Positions 16,739-25,695 of a DNA stretch of 64,000 nt are shown here, one piece after another. Made by a program: the position numbers and the translations under genes. The notes beneath the pieces are model-generated. The model worked only from the letters and a program-made list of their open reading frames with translations. It ran no database searches and was not told the DNA's origin. This DNA is from Methylobacterium sp. Leaf123 (GTDB lineage Bacteria; Pseudomonadota; Alphaproteobacteria; Rhizobiales; Beijerinckiaceae): contig NZ_LMNS01000036.1 of the NCBI RefSeq assembly GCF_001423405.1, positions 124,001 through 188,000 on the forward strand. The letters are read 5' to 3'. Position 1 is the stretch's first letter, and each line of letters starts with the position of its first letter.

Positions 16739-18307
16739 TCAGAACAGCGATCCTTGCCGTGCGGCGGTCTTGGGTGCTGTCTCCTTTGCCTTCGGAGCGG
16801 ACTCGGATGTCGCCCGGCGCGGCGCGCGCTTCGGGCGCGCCGCGGGCGGGGTATCGGCGAGGGGGGGCACAACGGGGTCGTCCGGAGCAGCTTCGGGGCG
16901 CGCAAAGATCGCGCCGTCGGCAAATTGCAGTTGGAACCGCGCGGCTTGGGCCGCGGCTGCGGCCGAGCGCACCGGCAGGCCGTCGGCATCGCGCACGAGG
17001 GCGTAGCCGCGGGCGAGCACGGCCTTGTAGCTGAGCGCCCCGAGCAGGCCGGTGAGCGCGTCGAGCCGGTCGTGGCGGCGCTCGATGATGCGGCTCATGG
17101 CGGTGCGCGGGCGGTGGTCGATGGCAGCGAGCCGCGCCCGCGCCTCGGCCAGCGCGATCGCCGGGGAGCGCCGGGTGAGGCGGTCGGCGAGGCGGTTCAG
17201 GCGCTCACGGGAATCGCGGGCATTGGCGGCGAGCGCCGGCCGCAGCCGCGCGTCGGCGAGGTCGAGGCGCTGGCGCTTGACGGCGAGGAAGGCGTCGGCA
17301 CCGGGGATCGCCCGCACCAGCGCCCGGAAATCCGCCCGCTCGCGCTCGATCCGCCGCAGCATCGTGCCCGCCTGCCGGGCGCCGAGTTCATGGACCTGGG
17401 CGCTGAGTTCGGCCCGCACCGGCACGGCCATCTCGGCCGCACCCGTGGGCGTCGGCGCGCGGCGGTCGGAGGCGAAGTCGATCAGCGTCGTGTCGGTCTC
17501 GTGGCCGACGGCGGAGATCAGCGGGATCTCGGACTCGGCGGCGGCGCGCACCACCGCCTCCTCGTTGAAGGCCCAGAGATCCTCGATCGAGCCGCCGCCG
17601 CGGGCGACGATCAGCACGTCTGGCCGCGGGATCGGGCCATCGGGCGCGAGCGCGTTGAAGCCTCGGATCGCCGCGGCGATCTCCTCGGCCGCCCCCTCCC
17701 CCTGCACCCGCACCGGCCAGACCAGCACGGGGCGGGGAAAGCGATCCTCCAGCCGGTGGAGGATGTCGCGGATCACCGCGCCGGTCGGCGAGGTGACGAC
17801 GCCGATCACCCGCGGCAGGAACGGGATCGGCCGCTTCCGGTCCGCCTCGAACAGCCCCTCCGCCGCGAGCTGGCGCTTGCGCTCCTCCAGCAGCGCCATC
17901 CAGGCGCCGATGCCGGCGGGCTCCATCGAGTCGATGACGATCTGGTACGAGGATTTTCCGGCAAAGGTCGTGATCTTGCCGGTGGCGACGACCTCAAGCC
18001 CTTCCTTGGGCTTCTGTCGCAGGCGCCCGAGCACGCCCTTCCACACCACCGCATCGATCTTCGCCGAGCCGTCTTTCAGCGAGAAATAGGCGTGGCCCGA
18101 GCCGTGCGGCCCGCGATAGCCCGTGATTTCGCCGCGCAGGCGCACATGCCCGAAGGCGTCCTCCAGGGTGCGCTTGAGGGCGGCGGCGAGATCGCCGACC
18201 GACCATTCGGGAGTGTTGGCCTGGAGCAGCGCCGAGGGCGCCGGCTCCCCCGGCGGCGGTACGGCGGCGGCAGAGGTCGCAGGACGCGGCGGGGGCACGA
18301 GCGGCAT
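16739..18307 (-). CDS. xseA: exodeoxyribonuclease VII large subunit
   Basis: 522 residues. The OB-fold domain comes first (WSVGDLAAALKRTLEDAFGH, RLRGEITGYRGPHGSGHAYF). The catalytic domain follows, with GVVTSPTGAVIRDILHRLED, DVLIVARGGGSIEDLWAFNE and SAVGHETDTTLIDFASDRRA. With XseB it degrades single-stranded DNA in both directions. The last 60 residues are a low-complexity Ala/Pro/Lys tail ending RQGSLF. XseB is not in this window. Confidence 0.96.
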   Translation of the reverse strand: MPLVPPPRPATSAAAVPPPGEPAPSALLQANTPEWSVGDLAAALKRTLEDAFGHVRLRGEITGYRGPHGSGHAYFSLKDGSAKIDAVVWKGVLGRLRQKPKEGLEVVATGKITTFAGKSSYQIVIDSMEPAGIGAWMALLEERKRQLAAEGLFEADRKRPIPFLPRVIGVVTSPTGAVIRDILHRLEDRFPRPVLVWPVRVQGEGAAEEIAAAIRGFNALAPDGPIPRPDVLIVARGGGSIEDLWAFNEEAVVRAAAESEIPLISAVGHETDTTLIDFASDRRAPTPTGAAEMAVPVRAELSAQVHELGARQAGTMLRRIERERADFRALVRAIPGADAFLAVKRQRLDLADARLRPALAANARDSRERLNRLADRLTRRSPAIALAEARARLAAIDHRPRTAMSRIIERRHDRLDALTGLLGALSYKAVLARGYALVRDADGLPVRSAAAAAQAARFQLQFADGAIFARPEAAPDDPVVPPLADTPPAARPKRAPRRATSESAPKAKETAPKTAARQGSLF

Positions 18308-18554
18308 GGGGCCGGACGCTAGGGAACGGGCCGGGTGAGGTAAAGGGCGCCCGCGCGATCGGCTGGGGAACGGCGTGCGGGTGTGGCCCCGGAGCCGCGT
18401 CCGCCAGCCGCGCCGACGGCTTGTTCGGCCAAGCAGGGCTCACGCGCCAAGCGAAGGGCACGCGCCCTGTACGGAGCAACACTTCGGCTGCGCCGGGCAC
18501 TTGAGAAACGAAGGAGAGCAGACAGGACAACGCGTGCGACGAGGGCGCCCGGCG

Positions 18555-18779
18555 TCAGATCAGGCGCGAGAGGATCAGCGCCGCCGTCACGGCCGGGGCG
18601 GCGGCGGCCACCATGGCCCAGGGCCAGACCGGCGCGAGCCGCGACCGGCGGTTGTCGTTGGCGGCCCGTGGCGCCGAGCGGCGCTGCACCACGTAGTGCG
18701 ACAGCCGAACGATCGGGTGCTCGCGGGGCGGGCGGGCGGGGGAGGCGATCGAGTGGCGACAGATCGGCATGGCAGTCAT
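18555..18779 (-). CDS. small membrane protein, unknown
   Basis: 74 residues from ATG 18779 (MTAMPICRHS). A short basic N-terminal half containing AANDNR, a motif common in small alphaproteobacterial proteins, is followed by one membrane helix (VWPWAMVAAAAPAVTAALIL) near the C-terminus. No family is recognised. It lies between xseA and the membrane-anchored protein at 18857. Confidence 0.5.
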   Translation of the reverse strand: MTAMPICRHSIASPARPPREHPIVRLSHYVVQRRSAPRAANDNRRSRLAPVWPWAMVAAAAPAVTAALILSRLI

Positions 18780-18856
18780 CAACAGGTGAGCCCGGCCAAC
18801 CGTTCCGTCCGGCGCACGCGATAAAACGATCCCGGCGGAGGGCCGCGTCGGCGCCC

Positions 18857-19594
18857 TCACCACAGCGAGAATTCGGTGGCGAAATCCGTGGTCCGCAGCG
18901 GGCATTTCGGTGCGGGGCAGGGCTCGGCCGGGACGGTCGCGAGCACCCCGTCCGCCCCCGCCTCGAAGCGCAGGCGCACCGGCGGGTCGTCCTCCTTGGC
19001 GTAGGCGAGCCGCACCTCGAAGCGCACCGCGTCGAAGGTCTTGCGGTCGGCATAGACGATCACGTCGCGGGAGACGGATTCGCCCGGATTGAGGTCGGAG
19101 GGCTCGCTCGGGAGCGGGGTCGCGCCGGAGAACAGCAACCCCTGGCGCAGGATCGGCGTCCCGCCGCTCTCGCGCACATAATCGCGGGCGGCATCGACAG
19201 TCGCCGTGCCCGTGAGCGAGGCCCGGAAGGCGGCCTCCCGCGCCGCCGTGTCGTCGCCCGGTTCGGAGAAGCGGGTGCGGATGCCGACCACGGTGTAGGT
19301 CAGCCCGAGCACGCGCACGCCCGCCTGGCCGACATTGGTGCGGGTCACGGTCGAGCGGATCGCCACCCGGTCGCCGCGCTCGCCGACCCGAGCGAGGTCG
19401 GTCTTCACCGAGACCGAGGGCGGGGCGAGCCCCGGCTTGATCCGCGCCTCGTAGACGAAGGTGTAGACGCCCCAGGCCCCTGCCCCGAGGATCGCCAGCG
19501 TCTGCACCAGGGTGTTGGCGCCGGTGAGGCCGAGCCCGCGCCGTTTTCGGCCCGGCCCCTCATGACGGTCTGGCTGACGATCTTGCGGCGCCAT
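18857..19594 (-). CDS. membrane-anchored protein, unknown function
   Basis: 245 residues. A basic N-terminus is followed by one membrane helix (about 28-48, TLVQTLAILGAGAWGVYTFV), leaving an extracytoplasmic domain of about 195 residues. That domain looks beta-rich (VSVKTDLARVG, RSTVTRTNVGQAGVRVLGLT, VSRDVIVYADRKTFDAVRFE). Two cysteines near the end (PCPAPKC) could form a disulfide. I do not recognise the family. It is divergent from purD. Confidence 0.7.
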   Translation of the reverse strand: MAPQDRQPDRHEGPGRKRRGLGLTGANTLVQTLAILGAGAWGVYTFVYEARIKPGLAPPSVSVKTDLARVGERGDRVAIRSTVTRTNVGQAGVRVLGLTYTVVGIRTRFSEPGDDTAAREAAFRASLTGTATVDAARDYVRESGGTPILRQGLLFSGATPLPSEPSDLNPGESVSRDVIVYADRKTFDAVRFEVRLAYAKEDDPPVRLRFEAGADGVLATVPAEPCPAPKCPLRTTDFATEFSLW

Positions 19595-19701
19595 GCGGCG
19601 ACTTCCCCCTTGCGGGACCGGGGGGAGGACCGGCCGCGTCGCCGGGGCAAACGCGAAACGCCCTTCCCCCGGCCCAAAATTTTTTGGATAGGGTTCTTCT
19701 C

Positions 19702-21024
19702 ATGACCGAGCCCTTCTCCATCCTGCTCATCGGCTCCGGCGGGCGCGAGCACGCGCTGGCCTGGGCCATCGCGAAATCGCCGCTCTGCACGCGGCTGTTC
19801 ATCGCCCCCGGCAATCCGGGGACGGCGCAGCACGGCGAGAACCGGCCGGACCTCGCGGTGTCCGATCACGCCGCCGTCGTCGCCTTCTGCCGGGCGGAAA
19901 AGGTCGGGCTCGTAGTGGTGGGGCCGGAGGCGCCGCTGGTCGCCGGGCTCGTCGACGACCTTCAGGCCGCCGGCATCCCCGCCTTCGGGCCGACGAAGGC
20001 CGCGGCGCAGCTCGAAGGCTCGAAGGGCTTCACCAAGGATCTGTGCGCCGAGCACGACATCCCGACCGCCGCCTTCGCCCGCTTCACCGACCTCGATCCG
20101 GCTTTGGCCTATCTGCGCGAGCGCGGTGCGCCGATCGTGGTCAAGGCTGACGGGCTCGCCGCCGGCAAGGGCGTGACCGTGGCCGAAACGCTGCCCGAGG
20201 CCGAGGCCGCCGTGCGGGCGATCCTCGACGGAACGGAGGGCGGGGCGCTCGTCATCGAGGAATGCCTGTTCGGCGAGGAGGCGAGCTTTTTCGCCCTCTG
20301 TGACGGCACCCGTGCGGTGCCGATCGGGACGGCGCAGGACCACAAGCGCGTCCATGACGGCGACCTCGGCCCCAATACCGGGGGCATGGGCGCCTATTCC
20401 CCCGCCTCCATCGTCACGCCGGAGATCACCGAGACGGTGATGGCCCGGATCATCGCGCCGACGCTGGCCGGCATGGCCGCCCGCGGCACGCCGTTTTCCG
20501 GCATCCTCTATGCTGGGCTGATGCTGACGAGCGAGGGGCCGAAGCTCATCGAGTACAACACCCGCTTCGGTGATCCCGAGGCGCAGGTGCTGATGCCGCG
20601 CCTGACCGGCGATCTCGTGCCGGCGCTGCTGGCCGCGGCCCAGGGCGACCTCTCCGGCGTCGCCATCGGTTTCGACGCCGCCCGCGCCGCGCTCACCGTG
20701 GTGATGGCGGCGCAGGGCTATCCCGGCGCGGTGACCCGCGGCACGGAAATCCGCGGCGTCGAGGCGACCGGGAGTAAGGCGGGCGACGAGACGGTTCTGG
20801 TGTTCCAGGCCGGCACCCGCCGCGACGGCGACCTGCTGCTCGCCGATGGCGGACGGGTGCTCGCGGTCACGGCGCTCGGCGCCAGCGTCGGGCAAGCGAA
20901 AGACCGCGCCTATGCCGCGGTGAAGCGCATCGATTGGCCGGACGGCTTCTTCCGCAGCGATATCGGCGGCCGGGAGGTCACCCGCGAAGCGGCCGCCGGA
21001 GAGGCGGCTTCCAAGGGCGACTGA
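19702..21024 (+). CDS. purD: phosphoribosylamine-glycine ligase
   Basis: 440 residues from ATG 19702; an in-frame TTG at 19684 is less likely. ATP-grasp enzyme of purine synthesis joining glycine to phosphoribosylamine. Motifs: LLIGSGGREHALAWAI at the N-terminus, VVGPEAPLVAGLVDDL, the ATP-grasp KADGLAAGKGVTVAE, and DHKRVHDGDLGPNTGGMGAY. The C-terminal domain is complete. It is followed 13 bases later by tadA. Confidence 0.97.
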   Translation: MTEPFSILLIGSGGREHALAWAIAKSPLCTRLFIAPGNPGTAQHGENRPDLAVSDHAAVVAFCRAEKVGLVVVGPEAPLVAGLVDDLQAAGIPAFGPTKAAAQLEGSKGFTKDLCAEHDIPTAAFARFTDLDPALAYLRERGAPIVVKADGLAAGKGVTVAETLPEAEAAVRAILDGTEGGALVIEECLFGEEASFFALCDGTRAVPIGTAQDHKRVHDGDLGPNTGGMGAYSPASIVTPEITETVMARIIAPTLAGMAARGTPFSGILYAGLMLTSEGPKLIEYNTRFGDPEAQVLMPRLTGDLVPALLAAAQGDLSGVAIGFDAARAALTVVMAAQGYPGAVTRGTEIRGVEATGSKAGDETVLVFQAGTRRDGDLLLADGGRVLAVTALGASVGQAKDRAYAAVKRIDWPDGFFRSDIGGREVTREAAAGEAASKGD

Positions 21025-21037
21025 CGAAGGGCGACGG

Positions 21038-21481
21038 ATGCCCGATTTCCTCGACCTCGCCTTCACCGCCGCCCGCGAGGCCGCGGCTTTGGGCGAGGTG
21101 CCGGTCGGCGCGGCGGTGGTGCGGGACGGAACCGTGCTCGCGGTGGCCGGCAACCGGCCGCGCACGCTGTGCGACCCCACGGCCCATGCCGAGATCCTGG
21201 CGATCCGCGCCGCCTGCGCCGCGCTGCGCGACGAGCGGCTGACCGGCTGCGACCTCTACGTGACCCTGGAGCCCTGCCCGATGTGCGCGGGCGCGATCGC
21301 CTTCGCCCGCATCCGCCGGCTCTACTACGCCGCCTCCGACCCCAAGGGCGGCGGCGTCGAGCACGGCCCCCGCGTGTTCAACCAGCCGACCTGCCACCAC
21401 GCGCCGGAGGTCTATTCGGGCTTTCGCGCGGGCGAGGCGGCGGGCCTCCTCAGGGATTTTTTTGCCGAGCGGCGGGGGTGA
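21038..21481 (+). CDS. tadA: tRNA(adenine34) deaminase TadA
   Basis: 147 residues. Zinc-dependent cytidine-deaminase fold: DPTAHAEILAIRAA carries the His ligand and catalytic Glu, and EPCPMCAGAI carries the two Cys ligands. It converts A34 to inosine in tRNA-Arg(ACG), whose gene is at 8153-8229. GEVPVGAAVV near residue 20 and NQPTCHHAPEVYSG near the end are typical. It lies just after purD, probably in one transcript. Confidence 0.93.
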   Translation: MPDFLDLAFTAAREAAALGEVPVGAAVVRDGTVLAVAGNRPRTLCDPTAHAEILAIRAACAALRDERLTGCDLYVTLEPCPMCAGAIAFARIRRLYYAASDPKGGGVEHGPRVFNQPTCHHAPEVYSGFRAGEAAGLLRDFFAERRG

Positions 21482-21572
21482 GCCGGGAGAGGCGTTGTTG
21501 CAGGGCCTCGAACCGCGGCTCGGCCCGGCGCGTTCGCCCCTTCATCCCCTTACCGCACCGGAGCCCCCTCCC

Positions 21573-22274
21573 GTGGTCCCGACCTACCAGCGCGCCCTGA
21601 TCGTCGGTGCCGGCCCCGGCCTGAGCGCCTCCCTGGCGCGCCTGTTCGCGGCCGAGGGGCTGAAGGTCGGGTTGGCGGCGCGCAACACCGAAAAGCTCAA
21701 CGCCCTCGCCGCGGAGACGGGGGCCGTACTCCATGCCTGCGACGCGACCGATCCGGGCGCGGTCGAGGCCCTGTTCCCCCGGCTCGAACCGGCGCTGGGC
21801 GGTGCGCCGGACGTGGTGGTCTACAACGCCAGCGGCCGGCTGCGCGGGGCCACCGTCGATCTCGATCCGGAGGCCGTGGCCCGCGCGCTCACGGTCTCGG
21901 CCTATGGCGGCTTCCTCGTGGCGCAGGCCGCCGCCCGGCGGATGCTGCCCCACCGCCACGGCGCGATCCTGTTCACCGGTGCCTCGGCGAGCGTAAAGGG
22001 ATTTGCGGGCTCGGCCCCCTTCGCCATGGGCAAGTTCGCCCTGCGCGGCCTCGCGCAGAGCCTTGCCCGGGAGTGGCAGCCCCAGGGCATCCATGTTGCC
22101 CATATCGTGATCGACGGCGCCATCCGCTCCGCCGCCCGGCCCGATCCGGGGGAGCACCCCGACGCGACCCTCGATCCGGACGCCATCGCGAAAAGCTACC
22201 TCGCCCTCCTGCGCCAGGATCGCAGCGCCTGGACCGACGAGATCGCCCTGCGGCCGTGGGTCGAGCGCTTTTGA
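21573..22274 (+). CDS. short-chain dehydrogenase/reductase
   Basis: 233 residues from a GTG at 21573, with GGAG ten bases upstream. The NAD(P) loop is VGAGPGLSASLARLF. The usual NNAG is VYNASGRL, and the expected Tyr-xxx-Lys is replaced: the segment reads SAPFAMGKFALRGLAQSLA, with Phe at the Tyr position and Lys kept. Loss of the catalytic Tyr is shared by a known SDR subgroup that resembles 'SDR family NAD(P)-dependent oxidoreductase' glucose-dehydrogenase-like proteins. The substrate is unknown and activity may be altered. Confidence 0.85.
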   Translation: MVPTYQRALIVGAGPGLSASLARLFAAEGLKVGLAARNTEKLNALAAETGAVLHACDATDPGAVEALFPRLEPALGGAPDVVVYNASGRLRGATVDLDPEAVARALTVSAYGGFLVAQAAARRMLPHRHGAILFTGASASVKGFAGSAPFAMGKFALRGLAQSLAREWQPQGIHVAHIVIDGAIRSAARPDPGEHPDATLDPDAIAKSYLALLRQDRSAWTDEIALRPWVERF

Positions 22275-22278
22275 GGAA

Positions 22279-23184
22279 TCACGCCGCCAGGAAAGCCTGC
22301 AACGCTCGCAGCGTCGGCTCGGGCGCTTCCTCGGCCATGAAGTGGCCGGAGGCGATCCGCGCGCCTTGCGCCTTCGGCGCAAAGGTCCGTTGCCAGGCCG
22401 CCAGCGCGGTCTCGGGCTTGTCCCGATCGAGATAGGCTTCGCTCGCGAGCACGAGCACCGGCATCGCCAGGGTCCGGCCCGCGGCGAGGTCGTCGCGGTC
22501 CGGCCCGTCGGCGCCGCCGGCCCGGTAATCCTCGCACATCGCGTGGATGCGCTCAGGCACGGCCCAGGCCTGCCGGTAGAGGGTGAGCGCGCGGGCGTCG
22601 AAGGCGGCCAGATCGTGTGCGGCGGTCCAGTCGCGCAGCAGCCCCTCGAAATAACCGTCCGGATCGCGGCGGATCGCCTGCTCCGGTTCCGGGGCGGGGC
22701 GCGACAGGAACGGCCAGTGCGGGTTCGCCGCGGGGTTCGCCTCGATGCGGGCCCACTGTACGTCGGTCGGCACGATGTCGAGCAGCGCGAGCCGCTCGAT
22801 CCGGCCGGGTTCGTCGAGGGCGAGCCGGTAGCCGATCCGGGCGCCGCGATCATGGCCGGCCAGCGCGAAGCGGATATGGCCGAGCCGCTCCATCACCGCG
22901 ACGATCTCCGTCCCGAGCCGCCGCTTGGCGTAGGCGTTCTGCCCGCTCCCCGAATCCGGCGCGGCCGACCAGCCATAGCCTTTCAGGTCGAGGGCGATGA
23001 CGCGGTGCGTCTCGGCGAGCGCCGGCGCCAGCCGGTGCCACATCGCGTGGCTCTGCGGAAAGCCGTGCAGCAGCAGGAGCGGCGGTGCCGATTCGGAGCC
23101 GCCGGCCCGGCCGAACCAGCGGCCCGCCGGCCCCTCGATCCAGAGCGGCGCGAAGCCGGGAAACAGGTCGTCGCCCTCTGCCAT
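22279..23184 (-). CDS. alpha/beta hydrolase (haloacetate dehalogenase / epoxide hydrolase-like)
   Basis: 301 residues from ATG 23184, with AAGGA upstream. The oxyanion loop is HGFPQSHAMWHRL and the nucleophile elbow is AGHDRGARIGYRLAL, where Asp in GHDRG is the nucleophile as in haloacetate dehalogenase H-1 and epoxide hydrolases. The C-terminal His lies in ASGHFMAEEAPE. It is cytoplasmic with unknown substrate, and converges with the SDR gene 4 bases away. Confidence 0.88.
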   Translation of the reverse strand: MAEGDDLFPGFAPLWIEGPAGRWFGRAGGSESAPPLLLLHGFPQSHAMWHRLAPALAETHRVIALDLKGYGWSAAPDSGSGQNAYAKRRLGTEIVAVMERLGHIRFALAGHDRGARIGYRLALDEPGRIERLALLDIVPTDVQWARIEANPAANPHWPFLSRPAPEPEQAIRRDPDGYFEGLLRDWTAAHDLAAFDARALTLYRQAWAVPERIHAMCEDYRAGGADGPDRDDLAAGRTLAMPVLVLASEAYLDRDKPETALAAWQRTFAPKAQGARIASGHFMAEEAPEPTLRALQAFLAA

Positions 23185-23484
23185 CCGCGATCCTTCCGAC
23201 GCCGCTGTCGTGCCGCGGATAACGGTTCGGCGGGGCGAAGGCTCCGGCGCACCGGATCGGACGGTCGTTTGGGGCCCTGAGATTGCGGCGATGCAACCTT
23301 GTGGAACTTTCCCAGGTCCGTGCAATTCAGGCGACAGTCTTGGGTCTCCGCTGCACTTGGGGCTCACTTGCAGCTCACTTGGGCCATCACAGCTCGGGCA
23401 AAAATTGGGCAGGATGTCCAAGTCGCGGGCATGAGGAAATATTCACGTTTGGGCGTGAAGGTCCGGCTCGTCTGCGGTGAGCCC

Positions 23485-25587
23485 ATGCCCCTGAACGACC
23501 TCGAAGAACTCGCGCGAATCGCCTTTGACTGGCTCTGGGCCACGGATGCCGAGGATCGCTTCAGCTACGTCTCCCCGGGCGCCGAGCGCCTGCTGGGCCG
23601 CCCTCCGGAGGATCTGATCGGGGTGACGCGGTCGGCCCTGTTCTGCGGGGAGGAGGGCGCGAGCCTGGCCGCCTACCGCGAGACGATCGCCGCGCGGCGA
23701 TCGTTCCGTGAACTCACTTACGTCTACCGCCATCCCGACGGCACGCCGCGCTGGTTCGAAATCAGCGGCCGCCCGCATTTCTCGCCCGAGGGCGAGTTCC
23801 TCGGCTATCGCGGCGTCGGCAGTGACGTCACCGAGCAGCACCAGACCCGGCGCGCTCTGATCGAGACGCATGCCGAACTCAGCGAGCAGAACCGGCGCTT
23901 CGACGCGGCCCTGGAGAACATGACGCACGGCCTGTGCATGTTCGATGCGGAGCAGCGGCTCCTGGTGTGGAACCGGCGCTATCTGGAAATCTTCGGCCTG
24001 CCCGAGGATGTGGTCCATGTCGGCATGGGCCAGCGCGCCATCATCGAGATGCTGGTGGCGCTCGGGCGCTACAAGCGCGGCGCCACGGTCGATGCGATCA
24101 GCGAGGGCACCCGCACCTCGCTCAGCGGCGACGGGTCGAAATCGGTGTTGCGCGAACTCGCCGACGGGCGGGTCATCGCCGTGACCCACCGGCCCATGGC
24201 CGAGGGCGGCGGCTGGGTGGCGACCTTCGAGGACATCACCGAGCGGCGGCGCAACGAGGCGCGCATCATCCACATGGCCCGCCACGACGGGCTCACCGAC
24301 CTGCCGAACCGCACCCGCCTGCGCGAGGTCGGCGCCGAATGGATCACGGCCTTGCGCACCGACGCGGAGGCGCCGCTCGCGGTGCTCTGCCTCGACCTCG
24401 ACCGGTTCAAGCCCGTCAACGACAGCTTCGGCCACGCGGTGGGCGACGCCCTGCTGCGGGCGGTGGCCGAGCGGCTGCGCGGGCATGTGCGCAGCCACGA
24501 CGTGGTGGCCCGGCTCGGCGGCGACGAATTCGCGGTGCTCTCCCGCGTCGAGGATGCGGCCGGGGCCACGGCCCTGGCCGAGCGCCTGATCGAGGTCGTG
24601 GCCGCGCCCTACGCCCTCGACGGGATCACCGTCGAGATCGGGATGAGCGCCGGCATCGCCCTGGCCGAGGGCGACGTCCCGCACGACATCGAGCGCCTCC
24701 TCAAAGAGGCCGATCTCGCCCTCTACGAGGCGAAGACCGAGGGGCGCGGCACCGTCCGCCTGTTCGAACCGCAGATGGACGAGACCCTGCGCGAGCGGCT
24801 CGGCCTCGAACGCGAGCTGCGCGAGGCGCTCGCGCAGGACCGCTTCGAACTGCATTATCAGCCGCTCGTGGACCTGTCCGACAACCGCATCACCGGCATG
24901 GAGGCGCTGATCCGCTGGCACCATCCCGAGCGTGGGCTCGTGAGCCCGGTGGTGTTCATCCCGCTCGCCGAGGAGACCGGCCTGATCGTGCCGATCGGCG
25001 AATGGGTGCTGCGCCAGGCCTGCCGCGACGCGGTGGCCTGGCCGGGCGAGATCAGCGTGGCCGTCAACGTCTCGCCGCTGCAACTGCGCCACCGCAGCTT
25101 CGTCCAGAGCGTGCTCGGCGCGCTCGCGGCCAGCGGCCTCAAGGCGAGCCGGCTCGAACTGGAGATCACCGAGAGCGTGCTGCTCGAAGACACCGAGGCG
25201 AACCTCGAAACGCTCCACACCCTGCGCAAGCTCGGCGTGCGCATCTCCATGGACGATTTCGGAACCGGCTACTCCTCGATCAGCTACCTGCGCCGCTTCC
25301 CCTTCGACAAGATCAAGATCGACCGCTCCTTCGTGCGCGACTGCGCCGCCGAGTCGGAGGCCGGCGCGATCATCCGCGCCATCGTGAGCCTGGGGGCGAG
25401 CCTCGGCATCACCACGCTGGTCGAGGGCGTCGAGACCGAGCCGCAGCTCGCCACGATCCGGACGGAGGGTGCGCAGGAGGTGCAGGGCTACCTGTTCAGC
25501 CCGCCCCGCCCGATCCACGAGATCGCTGCCCTGCTCGAAGCCGGAACCGCCTCCGAGGGCCGGCCCGCACGGACGCTGGTGGCCTGA
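23485..25587 (+). CDS. PAS-PAS-GGDEF-EAL cyclic-di-GMP enzyme
   Basis: 700 residues from ATG 23485 (MPLNDLEELA); ATG 23431 is an alternative start. Two PAS sensors come first (about 5-125 with FDWLWATDAEDRFSYVSPGA, and about 130-245 with LCMFDAEQRLLVWNRRYLEI). The GGDEF domain (about 255-420) keeps RLGGDEFAVL and HDGLTDLPNRT. The EAL domain (about 430-690) keeps GMEALIRWHH, VNVSPLQL, ELEITESVL, DDFGTGYSSISYL, DKIKID and EGVET. Both halves look catalytically complete, so it could make and break cyclic-di-GMP, which controls attachment and motility. No membrane segment is seen. Confidence 0.93.
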   Translation: MPLNDLEELARIAFDWLWATDAEDRFSYVSPGAERLLGRPPEDLIGVTRSALFCGEEGASLAAYRETIAARRSFRELTYVYRHPDGTPRWFEISGRPHFSPEGEFLGYRGVGSDVTEQHQTRRALIETHAELSEQNRRFDAALENMTHGLCMFDAEQRLLVWNRRYLEIFGLPEDVVHVGMGQRAIIEMLVALGRYKRGATVDAISEGTRTSLSGDGSKSVLRELADGRVIAVTHRPMAEGGGWVATFEDITERRRNEARIIHMARHDGLTDLPNRTRLREVGAEWITALRTDAEAPLAVLCLDLDRFKPVNDSFGHAVGDALLRAVAERLRGHVRSHDVVARLGGDEFAVLSRVEDAAGATALAERLIEVVAAPYALDGITVEIGMSAGIALAEGDVPHDIERLLKEADLALYEAKTEGRGTVRLFEPQMDETLRERLGLERELREALAQDRFELHYQPLVDLSDNRITGMEALIRWHHPERGLVSPVVFIPLAEETGLIVPIGEWVLRQACRDAVAWPGEISVAVNVSPLQLRHRSFVQSVLGALAASGLKASRLELEITESVLLEDTEANLETLHTLRKLGVRISMDDFGTGYSSISYLRRFPFDKIKIDRSFVRDCAAESEAGAIIRAIVSLGASLGITTLVEGVETEPQLATIRTEGAQEVQGYLFSPPRPIHEIAALLEAGTASEGRPARTLVA

Positions 25588-25695
25588 CGGACCTTGGGGA
25601 AGGATCTGTTCGGAAGCTTTTCGAGCGCCTGGGGGACATGCTCCGGGCGCCTCTACGCACGGAGGCCGCGGTCAGACGCGCGCGGCTCTCCCGTC

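Noticed and set aside
23443..25518. Open frame of 691 codons antisense to the GGDEF/EAL gene
   Set aside because: The sense gene has all catalytic motifs; the antisense frame is a base-composition artefact.
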